Origin: CAVRXQ01 sp963831155
Lineage (GTDB): Bacteria; Actinomycetota; Acidimicrobiia; Acidimicrobiales; Bog-793
Direction of reading: 5' to 3'
Assembly (NCBI GenBank): GCA_963831155.1
Contig: CAWHOY010000008.1
Coordinates: forward strand, 124,001-188,000
DNA: 64,000 nucleotides
The position numbers and the translations under genes were made by a program. This document shows positions 7,984 through 15,840 of this stretch, one piece after another. The notes under the pieces are model-generated. The model was not told the origin of the DNA and made no database searches. It was given only the letters and a program-made list of their open reading frames with translations. The first letter of the stretch is position 1, and every line of letters begins with the position of its first letter.

Positions 7984-9288
7984 TTGCGACAAACAAATGC
8001 GCCGAACGTCGGCCTCGCGAGTCCAAGGAATATTGAACCTCGTTCCACATTTGACCGCAGCGTGCCCGTTCTCCTCGTCAAAATCGGACTCGATCCGCTT
8101 CGGCCATCGGCGCTCGGGATCATTCGTTCGCTCGGCCGTGTGGGCGTGACGGTGAACGTGGTCGGCGAGCGGGCCCGGGACCCGGTGGGGGTCTCGCGTT
8201 ACGTCGGCGATCGTCTCGATTGGTACGCGACTGGAGACGAGGACCCCGACAGTCTTGTCAGCGGGTTGCTCGATTGTGCAAAGGAGATCGGACGGAAGTC
8301 GATCGTGGCTTGTACGGATGACGCGGCGGCAATCCTCATCGCCGAACGTCGTCAGGAGCTAAGCCAATGGCTCATATCTCAACCGGTCCCGCCAACACTG
8401 CCTCGGTCTCTGGTCTCGAAAAAAGCCTTGGCTGAGTTGTGCCGCGAACACGGCGTCTTGACCCCCGACGCCTCATTTCCGAAGACCTGGCGGGAACTCG
8501 AAAGTTTCACCGCGCAATCCCGCTTCCCTATCGTCGCCAAGAACCTCAATCCGTTCTCTCGACGAGATCAGTCGTCCGGGATAACCCGGCTCGTGATGTC
8601 GCGCGACGCACTTTTGCGTTCGGCGTCTACTTGGACAGAGCCCTTCGACGTCATGTTGCAGGAGTACCTCCCAGCAGAGACCTCAGAAGACTGGTTTGTA
8701 CACGCCTTTGCAGCGACCTCGAGCGAGACATTGATCACGTTCACAGGACAGAAAATTCGCTCCTGGCCGCCGTACGCAGGGTTCACCGCAGATGGGCGAG
8801 CGACACCAAACGAAGAACTCGCTGAGCTAGCGCGCAAACTGTTGCGAAACCTCGGTTACAAAGGTCCAGCTGATCTCGATTGGAGAAGGGATCTTCGAGA
8901 CGGGGGCTATCGCCTACTCGACTTCAACCCACGCTTCGGACGTCAATTCCGCATCTTTCAGAGTCCGCACGGATTCGACATGGCGCGCTTGCTCCACCTC
9001 GACATGACGTCGCGTCCTCTGCCCGAGATCGATCAACTCCACGGACTCCGATTCGTCGATGACTACTTCGTTCTACCGTCCAGCTACCTCATTTGGAAAC
9101 AGAGCGGCGGGCGCCGAACGCGGGAGAGCAAGCCTGGTCGCGAGCGGGCGTCATCTGTACGGGGACGACTTCGAGTACCAGAGCTGGCATGGTTTGCTAC
9201 GGACGATCCTTTGCCTTTTTTTGTCCTAATAATCCGTAGCGGCTGGGGATTGTTGCGCCGATACTTGCGCCTCAGAGCCGCCGAATAG
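7984..9288 (+). CDS. ATP-grasp family carboxylate ligase
   Basis: Up to 434 residues. The ATP-grasp fold is recognisable: FPIVAKNLNP (ATP-binding Lys strand), VMLQEYLPAE (adenine-binding hinge), and GPADLDWRRD...RLLDFNPRFG containing the Mg2+-binding Asp and Asn. Related proteins join a carboxylate to an amine or sugar group using ATP; in exopolysaccharide loci they can add amino-acid or carboxylate substituents. The first codon is uncertain: the TTG at 7984 directly follows the deacetylase stop (TGATTG, suggesting translational coupling), whereas a GTG at 8062 starts at VPVLLVKIG, where the fold begins. The substrate is unknown. Confidence 0.8.
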   Translation: MRQTNAPNVGLASPRNIEPRSTFDRSVPVLLVKIGLDPLRPSALGIIRSLGRVGVTVNVVGERARDPVGVSRYVGDRLDWYATGDEDPDSLVSGLLDCAKEIGRKSIVACTDDAAAILIAERRQELSQWLISQPVPPTLPRSLVSKKALAELCREHGVLTPDASFPKTWRELESFTAQSRFPIVAKNLNPFSRRDQSSGITRLVMSRDALLRSASTWTEPFDVMLQEYLPAETSEDWFVHAFAATSSETLITFTGQKIRSWPPYAGFTADGRATPNEELAELARKLLRNLGYKGPADLDWRRDLRDGGYRLLDFNPRFGRQFRIFQSPHGFDMARLLHLDMTSRPLPEIDQLHGLRFVDDYFVLPSSYLIWKQSGGRRTRESKPGRERASSVRGRLRVPELAWFATDDPLPFFVLIIRSGWGLLRRYLRLRAAE

Positions 9289-9659
9289 CGAGGCTTTGGT
9301 CGCTTACCTCCGGTGGGGCGGTGGCCGGTTCGCTCGCATTCGGTCACGTGGCGTGATCTTGCATCGCAAGGTCCAGTTGCTATCAGGAGAGTTCGCCGAT
9401 CTGCCGTGTGGCATAAATTGATCGTGATCAACTTCGGGTCGCCCAGGTAAATTGCAGATTATTGTGTGCCCTCGGAAACTTCGATCTTGAGGGGCCGCCG
9501 ACAGTGAACAAAGGCAGGATCGTTGAGCCCTCTGCTGTCGCGGCGACGGTCACTCGTTCGTGGCCGGGATACAACCGTCCACGATGGTGCGGTTCATTGA
9601 GACGAACCCATCAACATTTCTCGAAGATCATCTGACACCCGTTTCCTTCTAACCAGCCG
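9289..9659. other. intergenic, no gene seen
   Basis: 371 bp between the ATP-grasp and GT4 genes. No frame reads as protein and no strong hairpin plus T-run is present; probably holds the promoter for the GT4 gene at 9660. Confidence 0.5.
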
Positions 9660-10787
9660 ATGAGCTTTCGACTTCAGATCTATACGCCTTACTTCGCTCC
9701 GAGCGTCGGAGGAATTGAGCGTCACGTCGAGACGGTTTCGACTGAGCTATTCAGAAGGGGTATTCAGGTGTGGGTTACCTGCTTGGATGTGCTTCCAGGC
9801 GGTGTAAGGCGGCGGCGTGATGATCCAACCCATCGACCCGACAATGTCAACGGCGTCCCGGTACGGTATCTCAGGACTTGGAATTTCGCGCCGAGCGTCT
9901 ACTGGCCCGAACCGCTGGTCGACAAAAACGCGTTTCCGGATCTGATTCATGTACACGGCTTCACTGCTCCCGAAAAGATTCGGCTGATTCTCTCCGCACC
10001 GAAGGTGCCCGCCGTGCTCACGCCGCATGGATCATTGCTGCCAAGACCTCGAGACAAGAGAGCTTGGATACACCTACCAAAGCGCCTCTACGATCCAGTG
10101 CTGAACCCAAGGTCCGTCCGAGTCTTCGATCGCGTCATCGCGATCAGCGGAAGAGAACGCGCAGGTCTGGAACCGCTTCGGTTAAGACATCCAGCACTTC
10201 TTTTGCCCAATCCGCTTAACGCGGATGACTTCCTGATTGCACCTGTTGCACCCGGCAATGCTGGACGGTTCCTCTTCCTGGGCAGGATTGGTCCGGAAAA
10301 GCGCCTCGACGATTTATTGAAGGCCGCGGCTGAGATCGGCGCCGACACGCCAATCGACATCGTCGGTCCAGACGGTGGGGCGTTGGCTTCCCTTAGGGAT
10401 CTCGTTACAACCCTCGGATTGAGCAACGTTCGTTTTTTTGGCCCAGCGTCAGGTGAACCAAAGCGAGTACTTCTTCGCCAGGCGAGCGCGCTTGTTGCGC
10501 CAGGCGAGTTCGAGGTCAACCCGCTCGTTTGTTTGGAGGCTCTCGCGCAGGGAACTCCCGTGATTGCGCCATTGACGATTGCGGCCGATCTTCCGTCAGG
10601 TGGAACGATCGGTTACCGTGACCGAGACATTTCCGCTCTTGCCAAAGCCCTAGTCGAAGTCGAAGGCGACGGCTATCCCCGCCTGCGGGCCGCGGCGGAA
10701 TCAACAAGTCGGTCGATTCCTCATATTGAGCAATACACGGACAATCTGATTGCTATCTACGAGTCACTGCTCGCCGGTCCTCGGTGA
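9660..10787 (+). CDS. family 4 glycosyltransferase
   Basis: 375 residues. N-terminal GT-B domain with YTPYFAPSVGGIERHV (glycine-rich acceptor loop), then VHGFTAPEK and LTPHGS. The C-terminal domain has FLFLGRIGPEKRLDDLL and the donor-binding segment APGEFEVNPLVCLEALAQGTPVIA, containing the conserved E-x7-E pair of GT4 retaining transferases. Cytosolic, presumably adding one sugar to a lipid-linked glycan. It ends tail to tail with the flavoprotein gene: the two stops abut as TGATCA at 10785-10790. Donor sugar unknown. Confidence 0.9.
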   Translation: MSFRLQIYTPYFAPSVGGIERHVETVSTELFRRGIQVWVTCLDVLPGGVRRRRDDPTHRPDNVNGVPVRYLRTWNFAPSVYWPEPLVDKNAFPDLIHVHGFTAPEKIRLILSAPKVPAVLTPHGSLLPRPRDKRAWIHLPKRLYDPVLNPRSVRVFDRVIAISGRERAGLEPLRLRHPALLLPNPLNADDFLIAPVAPGNAGRFLFLGRIGPEKRLDDLLKAAAEIGADTPIDIVGPDGGALASLRDLVTTLGLSNVRFFGPASGEPKRVLLRQASALVAPGEFEVNPLVCLEALAQGTPVIAPLTIAADLPSGGTIGYRDRDISALAKALVEVEGDGYPRLRAAAESTSRSIPHIEQYTDNLIAIYESLLAGPR

Positions 10788-12104
10788 TCACCGCGACGCT
10801 CCAACTCGAGCTGCTACTCCATCTGCAACCTTCCGAGCCGCGAATCCGGTGCCAGCAACGAACCGCATCAAAGGACCGAACGTTGCCGCCGCGCTGAGTC
10901 CGGCAAAGAAGAGACCGGATCTCGAGGATTCAAAACTCTGAGAAAGACGTGGCGATCCGGCTATGAGAGCGATTTCCGAAAGCAGTGAATCATCCAGGAA
11001 CTCCAAACGCGACAGGTCGACCCGATAGCCGGTCGCAAGAATGACTCGCTCAACTTCGAGTCGCTGATTCACGCCCGACGCGCTGTCGAACTCCACAGTC
11101 ACGGCGTGATTGTCTTCTCGTGCTTTCAATGACGAACAGCCGAGATGCAATTTGATCGCTTCACTCAGGCGTCCGTGGAGCCACCAGGCGCCAGCCGGCC
11201 CGAGAGCTGTCTCGACGATCCGCACCCGCACGCCGTCGGGAAGGAGCGGGAAACGCTCCGCATAGCGGCTGACTAGGTAGTTCGACCAACTTGCACCAAG
11301 CGGGGACGAGGGATTGCGGATCTTCTCCCGGCGCGTCCGCGGCCTCCCGGGCGGTGCCGGATTCCATACGAGCCTTGGAGCGCGTGCAATCAGCTCGACC
11401 TCTGCTCCCGCCTCGTGTAGCAGCACAGCACTCTCGATTGCCGATTGCCCAGCGCCGATCACGGCGACCCTCTGGCGTTTGAACAGAGCTAGATCGTTGT
11501 GCTCACTGCTGTGCGAGATCCGCCGCTCCTCTGGAGCGAGCTCGATTTCTCTTGGTCGAAGTTCAGGTGGGAGATACGCGAAGGGCGCGACACCGGTCGC
11601 GACGATTACAGCACCAGCTTCCAGTGTTTCACGCGAGTCGAGGGTGAGTAGATACCCATCGTTGTGCGCGGCAACCTTTGTCACCTTCGCACGCTCGACA
11701 CCTGGAACGTTTTGTTCTTGGAACCAGTTTCCGTAGGCGACATAATCGGCGAGCGGGATCGGCACCTCGCGTCCACCTTTGTCAAATCGCTCGATACCCA
11801 CTGAGTCGCAGTAGTCTCCGAGCGTAAATCCCTCCACCGGTGAACTGATCGCGGTCGCCGGAGCCGTCGACTTGAGGAACATTCCTCTCGGCATGTGGTT
11901 GGTCCAACCTGCCATCGGAAAGCCGAAGCAAACTGATTCGATGCCGTTCGACACGAGGTGAGAGGTAACCGCAAGTCCGTATGGTCCAGCGCCAATAACC
12001 GCGGCTCTTTTCGGGACCTTCCCCGTTCGGCCGGTGCGTCGAGCGTCTGGAAACAAGGAACGTGAACGTGACGCGTTCAATTCAACCATTGTTCGTCTCA
12101 CCAC
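10788..12104 (-). CDS. FAD/NAD(P)-binding oxidoreductase, flavin monooxygenase-like
   Basis: 438 residues. Two dinucleotide-binding motifs in the order seen in flavin-containing and N-hydroxylating monooxygenases: AAVIGAGPYGLAV near residue 35 for FAD and VAVIGAGQSAIESAVLL near 215 for NADPH; LATGYR near 355 is the C-terminal FAD-linked signature of that group. The enzyme may hydroxylate an amine or oxidise an amino sugar, though a non-monooxygenase reductase role is possible. Met at residue 1 or 6 could be the start; the first 30 residues are basic and poorly structured. Inside the glycan island its likely role is modification of an amino-sugar precursor, an inference only. Confidence 0.75.
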   Translation of the reverse strand: MVRRTMVELNASRSRSLFPDARRTGRTGKVPKRAAVIGAGPYGLAVTSHLVSNGIESVCFGFPMAGWTNHMPRGMFLKSTAPATAISSPVEGFTLGDYCDSVGIERFDKGGREVPIPLADYVAYGNWFQEQNVPGVERAKVTKVAAHNDGYLLTLDSRETLEAGAVIVATGVAPFAYLPPELRPREIELAPEERRISHSSEHNDLALFKRQRVAVIGAGQSAIESAVLLHEAGAEVELIARAPRLVWNPAPPGRPRTRREKIRNPSSPLGASWSNYLVSRYAERFPLLPDGVRVRIVETALGPAGAWWLHGRLSEAIKLHLGCSSLKAREDNHAVTVEFDSASGVNQRLEVERVILATGYRVDLSRLEFLDDSLLSEIALIAGSPRLSQSFESSRSGLFFAGLSAAATFGPLMRFVAGTGFAARKVADGVAARVGASR

Positions 12105-12158
12105 TCGGTTAACTATTGCGCTCTCTCAACGTGTTTGCCCTTCCCAGCAGCGGCGGCG

Positions 12159-12386
12159 TTAGGACCCAGCGAGCCGATACCCACCGCCGCTCGTGACTGT
12201 ACCGGGACCGAAGACATGGTCTGGGAGTTTCCGCCGAATCTCAGACCTGATGTGGTGCCGCTGAACCGCCCGGGTGATTTGGGCAAACGTCACAAGCTCC
12301 AGTGAAGATAACCGCACGTGAATGCCCTTTGTCATGCAATCAGAAAGGAACCGCCAGTACGGGTCGCGGAAAGGTGGCTTGAGCAC
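12159..12386 (-). CDS. hypothetical short ORF or gene fragment
   Basis: 75 codons on the minus strand reading MLKPPFRDPYWRFLSD and onward with balanced composition. It could be the end of a longer degraded gene; no family is recognised and no ribosome-binding site is obvious. The rest of 12105-12466 holds nothing I can identify. Confidence 0.25.
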   Translation of the reverse strand: MLKPPFRDPYWRFLSDCMTKGIHVRLSSLELVTFAQITRAVQRHHIRSEIRRKLPDHVFGPGTVTSGGGYRLAGS

Positions 12387-12466
12387 CCCCGGTCCCTAAT
12401 GAGTCATGGGTAGTCATGGCTTGCGAAGGCATGGATCAAAGGCGATTGCCTGGGAGGGGTAGAGGT

Positions 12467-14428
12467 CTAGGAGTGGGTGCCCGTAGCTGGCAGTTCGTAG
12501 ATGTAAGTACCGGCATGGCGTACAACGATGTGCCATGCGCGAGAACTCGCGAGTTCCTTCAGGAGTTTCGCAAAGTTCCGAAGCGGAGTGACGAGTACTC
12601 CTTTGTCATATGCATACATGCTGGGCGTTACTAACACGTATGCGGGCTCGCTCCCGCCCGTGTAGTGGCGCGCCGCGGTTTCCACTGCTGTCGCGAGGTT
12701 CGGCTGCAGTGGATTCTGCGCGACTACTCCGCCCGGTCCGAAAATACTTGGCGTCGAAAACAGGTTGTACCGGTATGAAGCGCCTACCGGAGCCGAGGCG
12801 ATCGCAACATATATGGGACCGGGTTTGGCTGTATCGTAGAACGATGTCACAGCCGTTACCTCGGATGGCGTCATCACGTTGACTCTGTCGTTGCCAAAGA
12901 AAGCGAGAACGAAGAGGGCAACCGCCACGACAAGCGCTACTGACCAACGTACGAACCCGAGCTCAGGTCGTCGAACAAATATTGCCTGAGTTGCACTACG
13001 CATTCCTTTCACGAGCCCGTGTCGCGCCGTCGCCAGCCAAACGAATCGTCGAGAAGAAGTTCGGTGCTCTTGCAACCTGAACCCATCTGGAACCAGCGCG
13101 TAGGACGCGAGCGCAACGCTCCAAGGGAGCGAGAACAAGTACACGCGGAGAGTTGCCTCGTTGCCGTAATGGACGAGGAATAACACAATCACCGGCGAGA
13201 ACGCGAGTAGCGAGAGCGCGAGCACCGGCCGCCCGGCTTGCTTTCTCATCCACGCGCCAACGATCGCGAGGAGCCAAATGAACAGCGACAGGGCATCGGC
13301 AGCACGTTCGAGCAGCCGGAGATCCGGGGTAACAGGAGTTGTGGCAGACGGTGGTGTGGCATTTGCGAAAAATTTCCCAATCGAATCTAAGAGGCCATAC
13401 TTGGTGTTTATAAAGGCGAAGCGCGGCGCCAGATAGCCGACGGCGATCATTGCGAGTACGACTGGTAGCCAGCGCGGCCTAATTCTCCTCGTGATAGCGA
13501 GAGCACCGAGCTGAAGCACGATGATGTAGGGAGATAGCTCGTGAGTAAACGTCAGAACGAAGAAGGTGACGATGATTGCTACACATGCGACCGCAATCTC
13601 TACCGATGAGCTAGACGCTCCGGTGTGGTCTTGGGGAGTATCAAGGGCTTCGGCACTGTCGCCATCGAGCCCGCGAGGGGCGGGATTGATGATGAGGAAT
13701 CGACAGGCAAGCGCGAGCACTCCCAGCGAGAGCAGTGTTCCCAGCCCTTGCGGCGAGAAATAGTCTTCGGCAATCCAGTTTGATGAGAAGTACAAGAAGA
13801 TTGCTAACCATCGTTGACGGACGCTCAAATCGAAGGCATCAAAGATCACGTAGAGGAGCGGAAACGCCCCGAGTTCGAAGACCATCTGAGCCCACTTCGC
13901 GTACGTCAACGGGCTCGTAACTCCCGCAACCTTGTCGAACCAGGCGGCTGTCGCGAAAAAGCCAGGCCAATTCTGGTAAATGTCGATGTATCGATCGAGT
14001 TGCCCGTGTGCATTTACATACTGGACGACTCCGATCGTTCCGTAGAGCCATGAGTACCGACCTTCGCGATATACGAGTCCGGCCGTGCCGTAGAGCAAAA
14101 CAATCAGCGTGACGACGTGAAGAGCTAATCGCCATGTCGACGGCGCGTTGTTGCGAATCTCAACTATGAACGAGGCCACGAGGGTGGCGACGCCCACATA
14201 AAACACAACTGGTAGGGCAGTAACGAGGCCGAAGGGACCAAGGTGGGACGCGTTCGTGAGAGACACGCCGATCGCCCAGAGCAGTATCGCGACAGGCAGG
14301 AGCGCGTCCGAGACGCGCAGACGATGACCGAGACTCAGCACAACACGAGTCAATCCCACGCCATCCATCACTTTTTCCGAAGTCCAAGATCGCGCTTCGC
14401 TACCGCCTTCGTCGACGGCTACCCACAC
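12467..14428 (-). CDS. large polytopic membrane protein of the glycan island
   Basis: Up to 653 residues; a Met at residue 21 (MDGVGLTRVV, position 14368) is an alternative start. About a dozen hydrophobic helices span residues 40-530 (for example ALLPVAILLWAIGVSL and VSLALVVAVALFVLAFF-like segments), followed by a soluble C-terminal domain of about 120 residues. The long extracytoplasmic loop after the third helix (YVNAHGQLDRYIDIYQNWPG) and the overall layout resemble GT-C type glycosyltransferases that use lipid-linked sugars, and less so O-antigen polymerases. No decisive catalytic motif is visible, so it could be either the polymerase or a sugar-adding enzyme of this pathway. Confidence 0.65.
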   Translation of the reverse strand: MWVAVDEGGSEARSWTSEKVMDGVGLTRVVLSLGHRLRVSDALLPVAILLWAIGVSLTNASHLGPFGLVTALPVVFYVGVATLVASFIVEIRNNAPSTWRLALHVVTLIVLLYGTAGLVYREGRYSWLYGTIGVVQYVNAHGQLDRYIDIYQNWPGFFATAAWFDKVAGVTSPLTYAKWAQMVFELGAFPLLYVIFDAFDLSVRQRWLAIFLYFSSNWIAEDYFSPQGLGTLLSLGVLALACRFLIINPAPRGLDGDSAEALDTPQDHTGASSSSVEIAVACVAIIVTFFVLTFTHELSPYIIVLQLGALAITRRIRPRWLPVVLAMIAVGYLAPRFAFINTKYGLLDSIGKFFANATPPSATTPVTPDLRLLERAADALSLFIWLLAIVGAWMRKQAGRPVLALSLLAFSPVIVLFLVHYGNEATLRVYLFSLPWSVALASYALVPDGFRLQEHRTSSRRFVWLATARHGLVKGMRSATQAIFVRRPELGFVRWSVALVVAVALFVLAFFGNDRVNVMTPSEVTAVTSFYDTAKPGPIYVAIASAPVGASYRYNLFSTPSIFGPGGVVAQNPLQPNLATAVETAARHYTGGSEPAYVLVTPSMYAYDKGVLVTPLRNFAKLLKELASSRAWHIVVRHAGTYIYELPATGTHS

Positions 14429-14750
14429 GCCGGCATGCGCCGCATCAGGTCAATGTTTTCGTCGCTGATCCCGCTTATATCAGTGCCAGCCCCTCGTTAC
14501 CAAGTCCCGCCCAGATTGCTACGAAGCACTCTTCATCAAGTCTGTTGAAGTGTGGAAGCAGTAATTGATGCTCGAACATTGGTCACACTCATCCCGGACA
14601 TCGTTCAGGAACTCCGAGCGCTCCTGTGATCATCCGGCCGCCCTCCAGAACGAAGGCTGTCGACACCAAATCCCTTGCGACACTGCAGTGAGCGGTAAGG
14701 CGAAGGCCAGCTCGCAGCGAGACCGGTGACAGTTGTTCAGCGGTTTCTGA
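14429..14750. other. intergenic, no gene seen
   Basis: 322 bp between two minus-strand genes. No frame reads as protein; presumably promoter region for the membrane protein gene downstream of it on the minus strand. Confidence 0.45.
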
Positions 14751-15596
14751 TCACGATCTTCGCACCTCCGAGGAAGCTTTGCTCTTCTGCAGTATGCCGA
14801 AGAGACCGAAGCCATCGGCTGAGCGACAGACGATATCCCGAGCACCTGGAGCTCGCTTGACGAACGATGCGAATCCCTGATGAGTGGAGATGTCGTCGAT
14901 GATCATTACGCCTCCAGGAGCGAGGACGTCGAAAGTTCGAGACATCTCGTAGAACGTGTTCCGCGCTGTATGCAGACTGTCGTGGACAAACACGTCAACC
15001 TGTCCGACGGTGCGGAGGACCAGCGGTAATCGTCTGCGGCTCGAGCCCTCGACGTATGTCCAGCGCGACCTGAGTGCCTCGGGAACCGCCGTGCCGGTCT
15101 CCACGTGGAGACTGGGATCGAAGAGGTGAGGTTGATCGATGCTCCATAGGTGGCCGCTCGCCACCCGGTCGAGAGCCTCAAGGACGATCCTGCTCGTGAC
15201 CCCGTGGGCGACTCCGGTTTCGACGACAACGTTGGCGCGAAGATGAAGAACGCTGCACCACACAGCTTGGGCCAAGGAAAGATCGCCATCGCTGTATTCC
15301 CCGTACGTGGCTCGCCCGAATGAGAATCCGCGACCCTTCAGTTCTTCCGATGTGGCGGACCATAACTCTTTCGCTACCTGGGCTTGAGGACAGGGCCAAG
15401 ACGCGCCGAGAAGGACGTGGAAGTGTTCTTGCCACGAGTCGTCAATTGCAAGCTCCTCAGGATGATCGTTACGTTTAGCCAGTTCCTCTCGAAGCGCATC
15501 CAACGCGTCGCGGGGATTAGTAATGAGCGCACGGCTGAATCGGCGAGCTCGCCCTTTTGAGCGAGGCGGCGGAGAAAGGGCAGGTGCGGAGGTCAA
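14751..15596 (-). CDS. class I SAM-dependent methyltransferase (Methyltransf_24-like)
   Basis: 281 residues. The core shows VVVETGVAHGVTSRIVLEAL (motif I, SAM-binding E/DxGxxxG type), LWSIDQPH (acidic end of beta 2), VDVFVHDSLHTARN (beta 4, with the HDSxH pattern of this subgroup) and GGVMIIDDIS (beta 5). Such proteins occur in sugar and rhamnosyl O-methylation and in cephalosporin hydroxylase-like proteins of polysaccharide loci. The N-terminal 40 residues are basic and variable. Likely adds an O-methyl group to a sugar of the island glycan; the position is unknown. Confidence 0.82.
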   Translation of the reverse strand: MTSAPALSPPPRSKGRARRFSRALITNPRDALDALREELAKRNDHPEELAIDDSWQEHFHVLLGASWPCPQAQVAKELWSATSEELKGRGFSFGRATYGEYSDGDLSLAQAVWCSVLHLRANVVVETGVAHGVTSRIVLEALDRVASGHLWSIDQPHLFDPSLHVETGTAVPEALRSRWTYVEGSSRRRLPLVLRTVGQVDVFVHDSLHTARNTFYEMSRTFDVLAPGGVMIIDDISTHQGFASFVKRAPGARDIVCRSADGFGLFGILQKSKASSEVRRS

Positions 15597-15840
15597 GGCC
15601 TGCGCCGCCGGGGCTGTGACGATGGGGCCGTGTCCACACAGGTTGCATCACGTTGAACGACGTCGCCCATCACCTCAGGAGACCTCTCTTCGGCACGCAG
15701 TCGGAGTGAACTTCCGCAACGAACACCACTTATCAAGACAGCGACGTTAGAGGTCGGTCATCTATCTAGCCACAACCTAAATGGCTGTGGGCGAGCACAG
15801 AGATGAATCAAGTGCCCTTGCTCGGACAGCCGTGCCCGCT
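15597..15840. other. intergenic, no gene seen
   Basis: 244 bp between the methyltransferase and GT2-flippase genes, both on the minus strand. No repeat or gene recognised; it should contain the methyltransferase promoter. Confidence 0.4.

Noticed and set aside
12159..12386. Assigning a function to the 75-codon ORF
   Set aside because: It reads like protein but has no motif I recognise, so it is listed without function.
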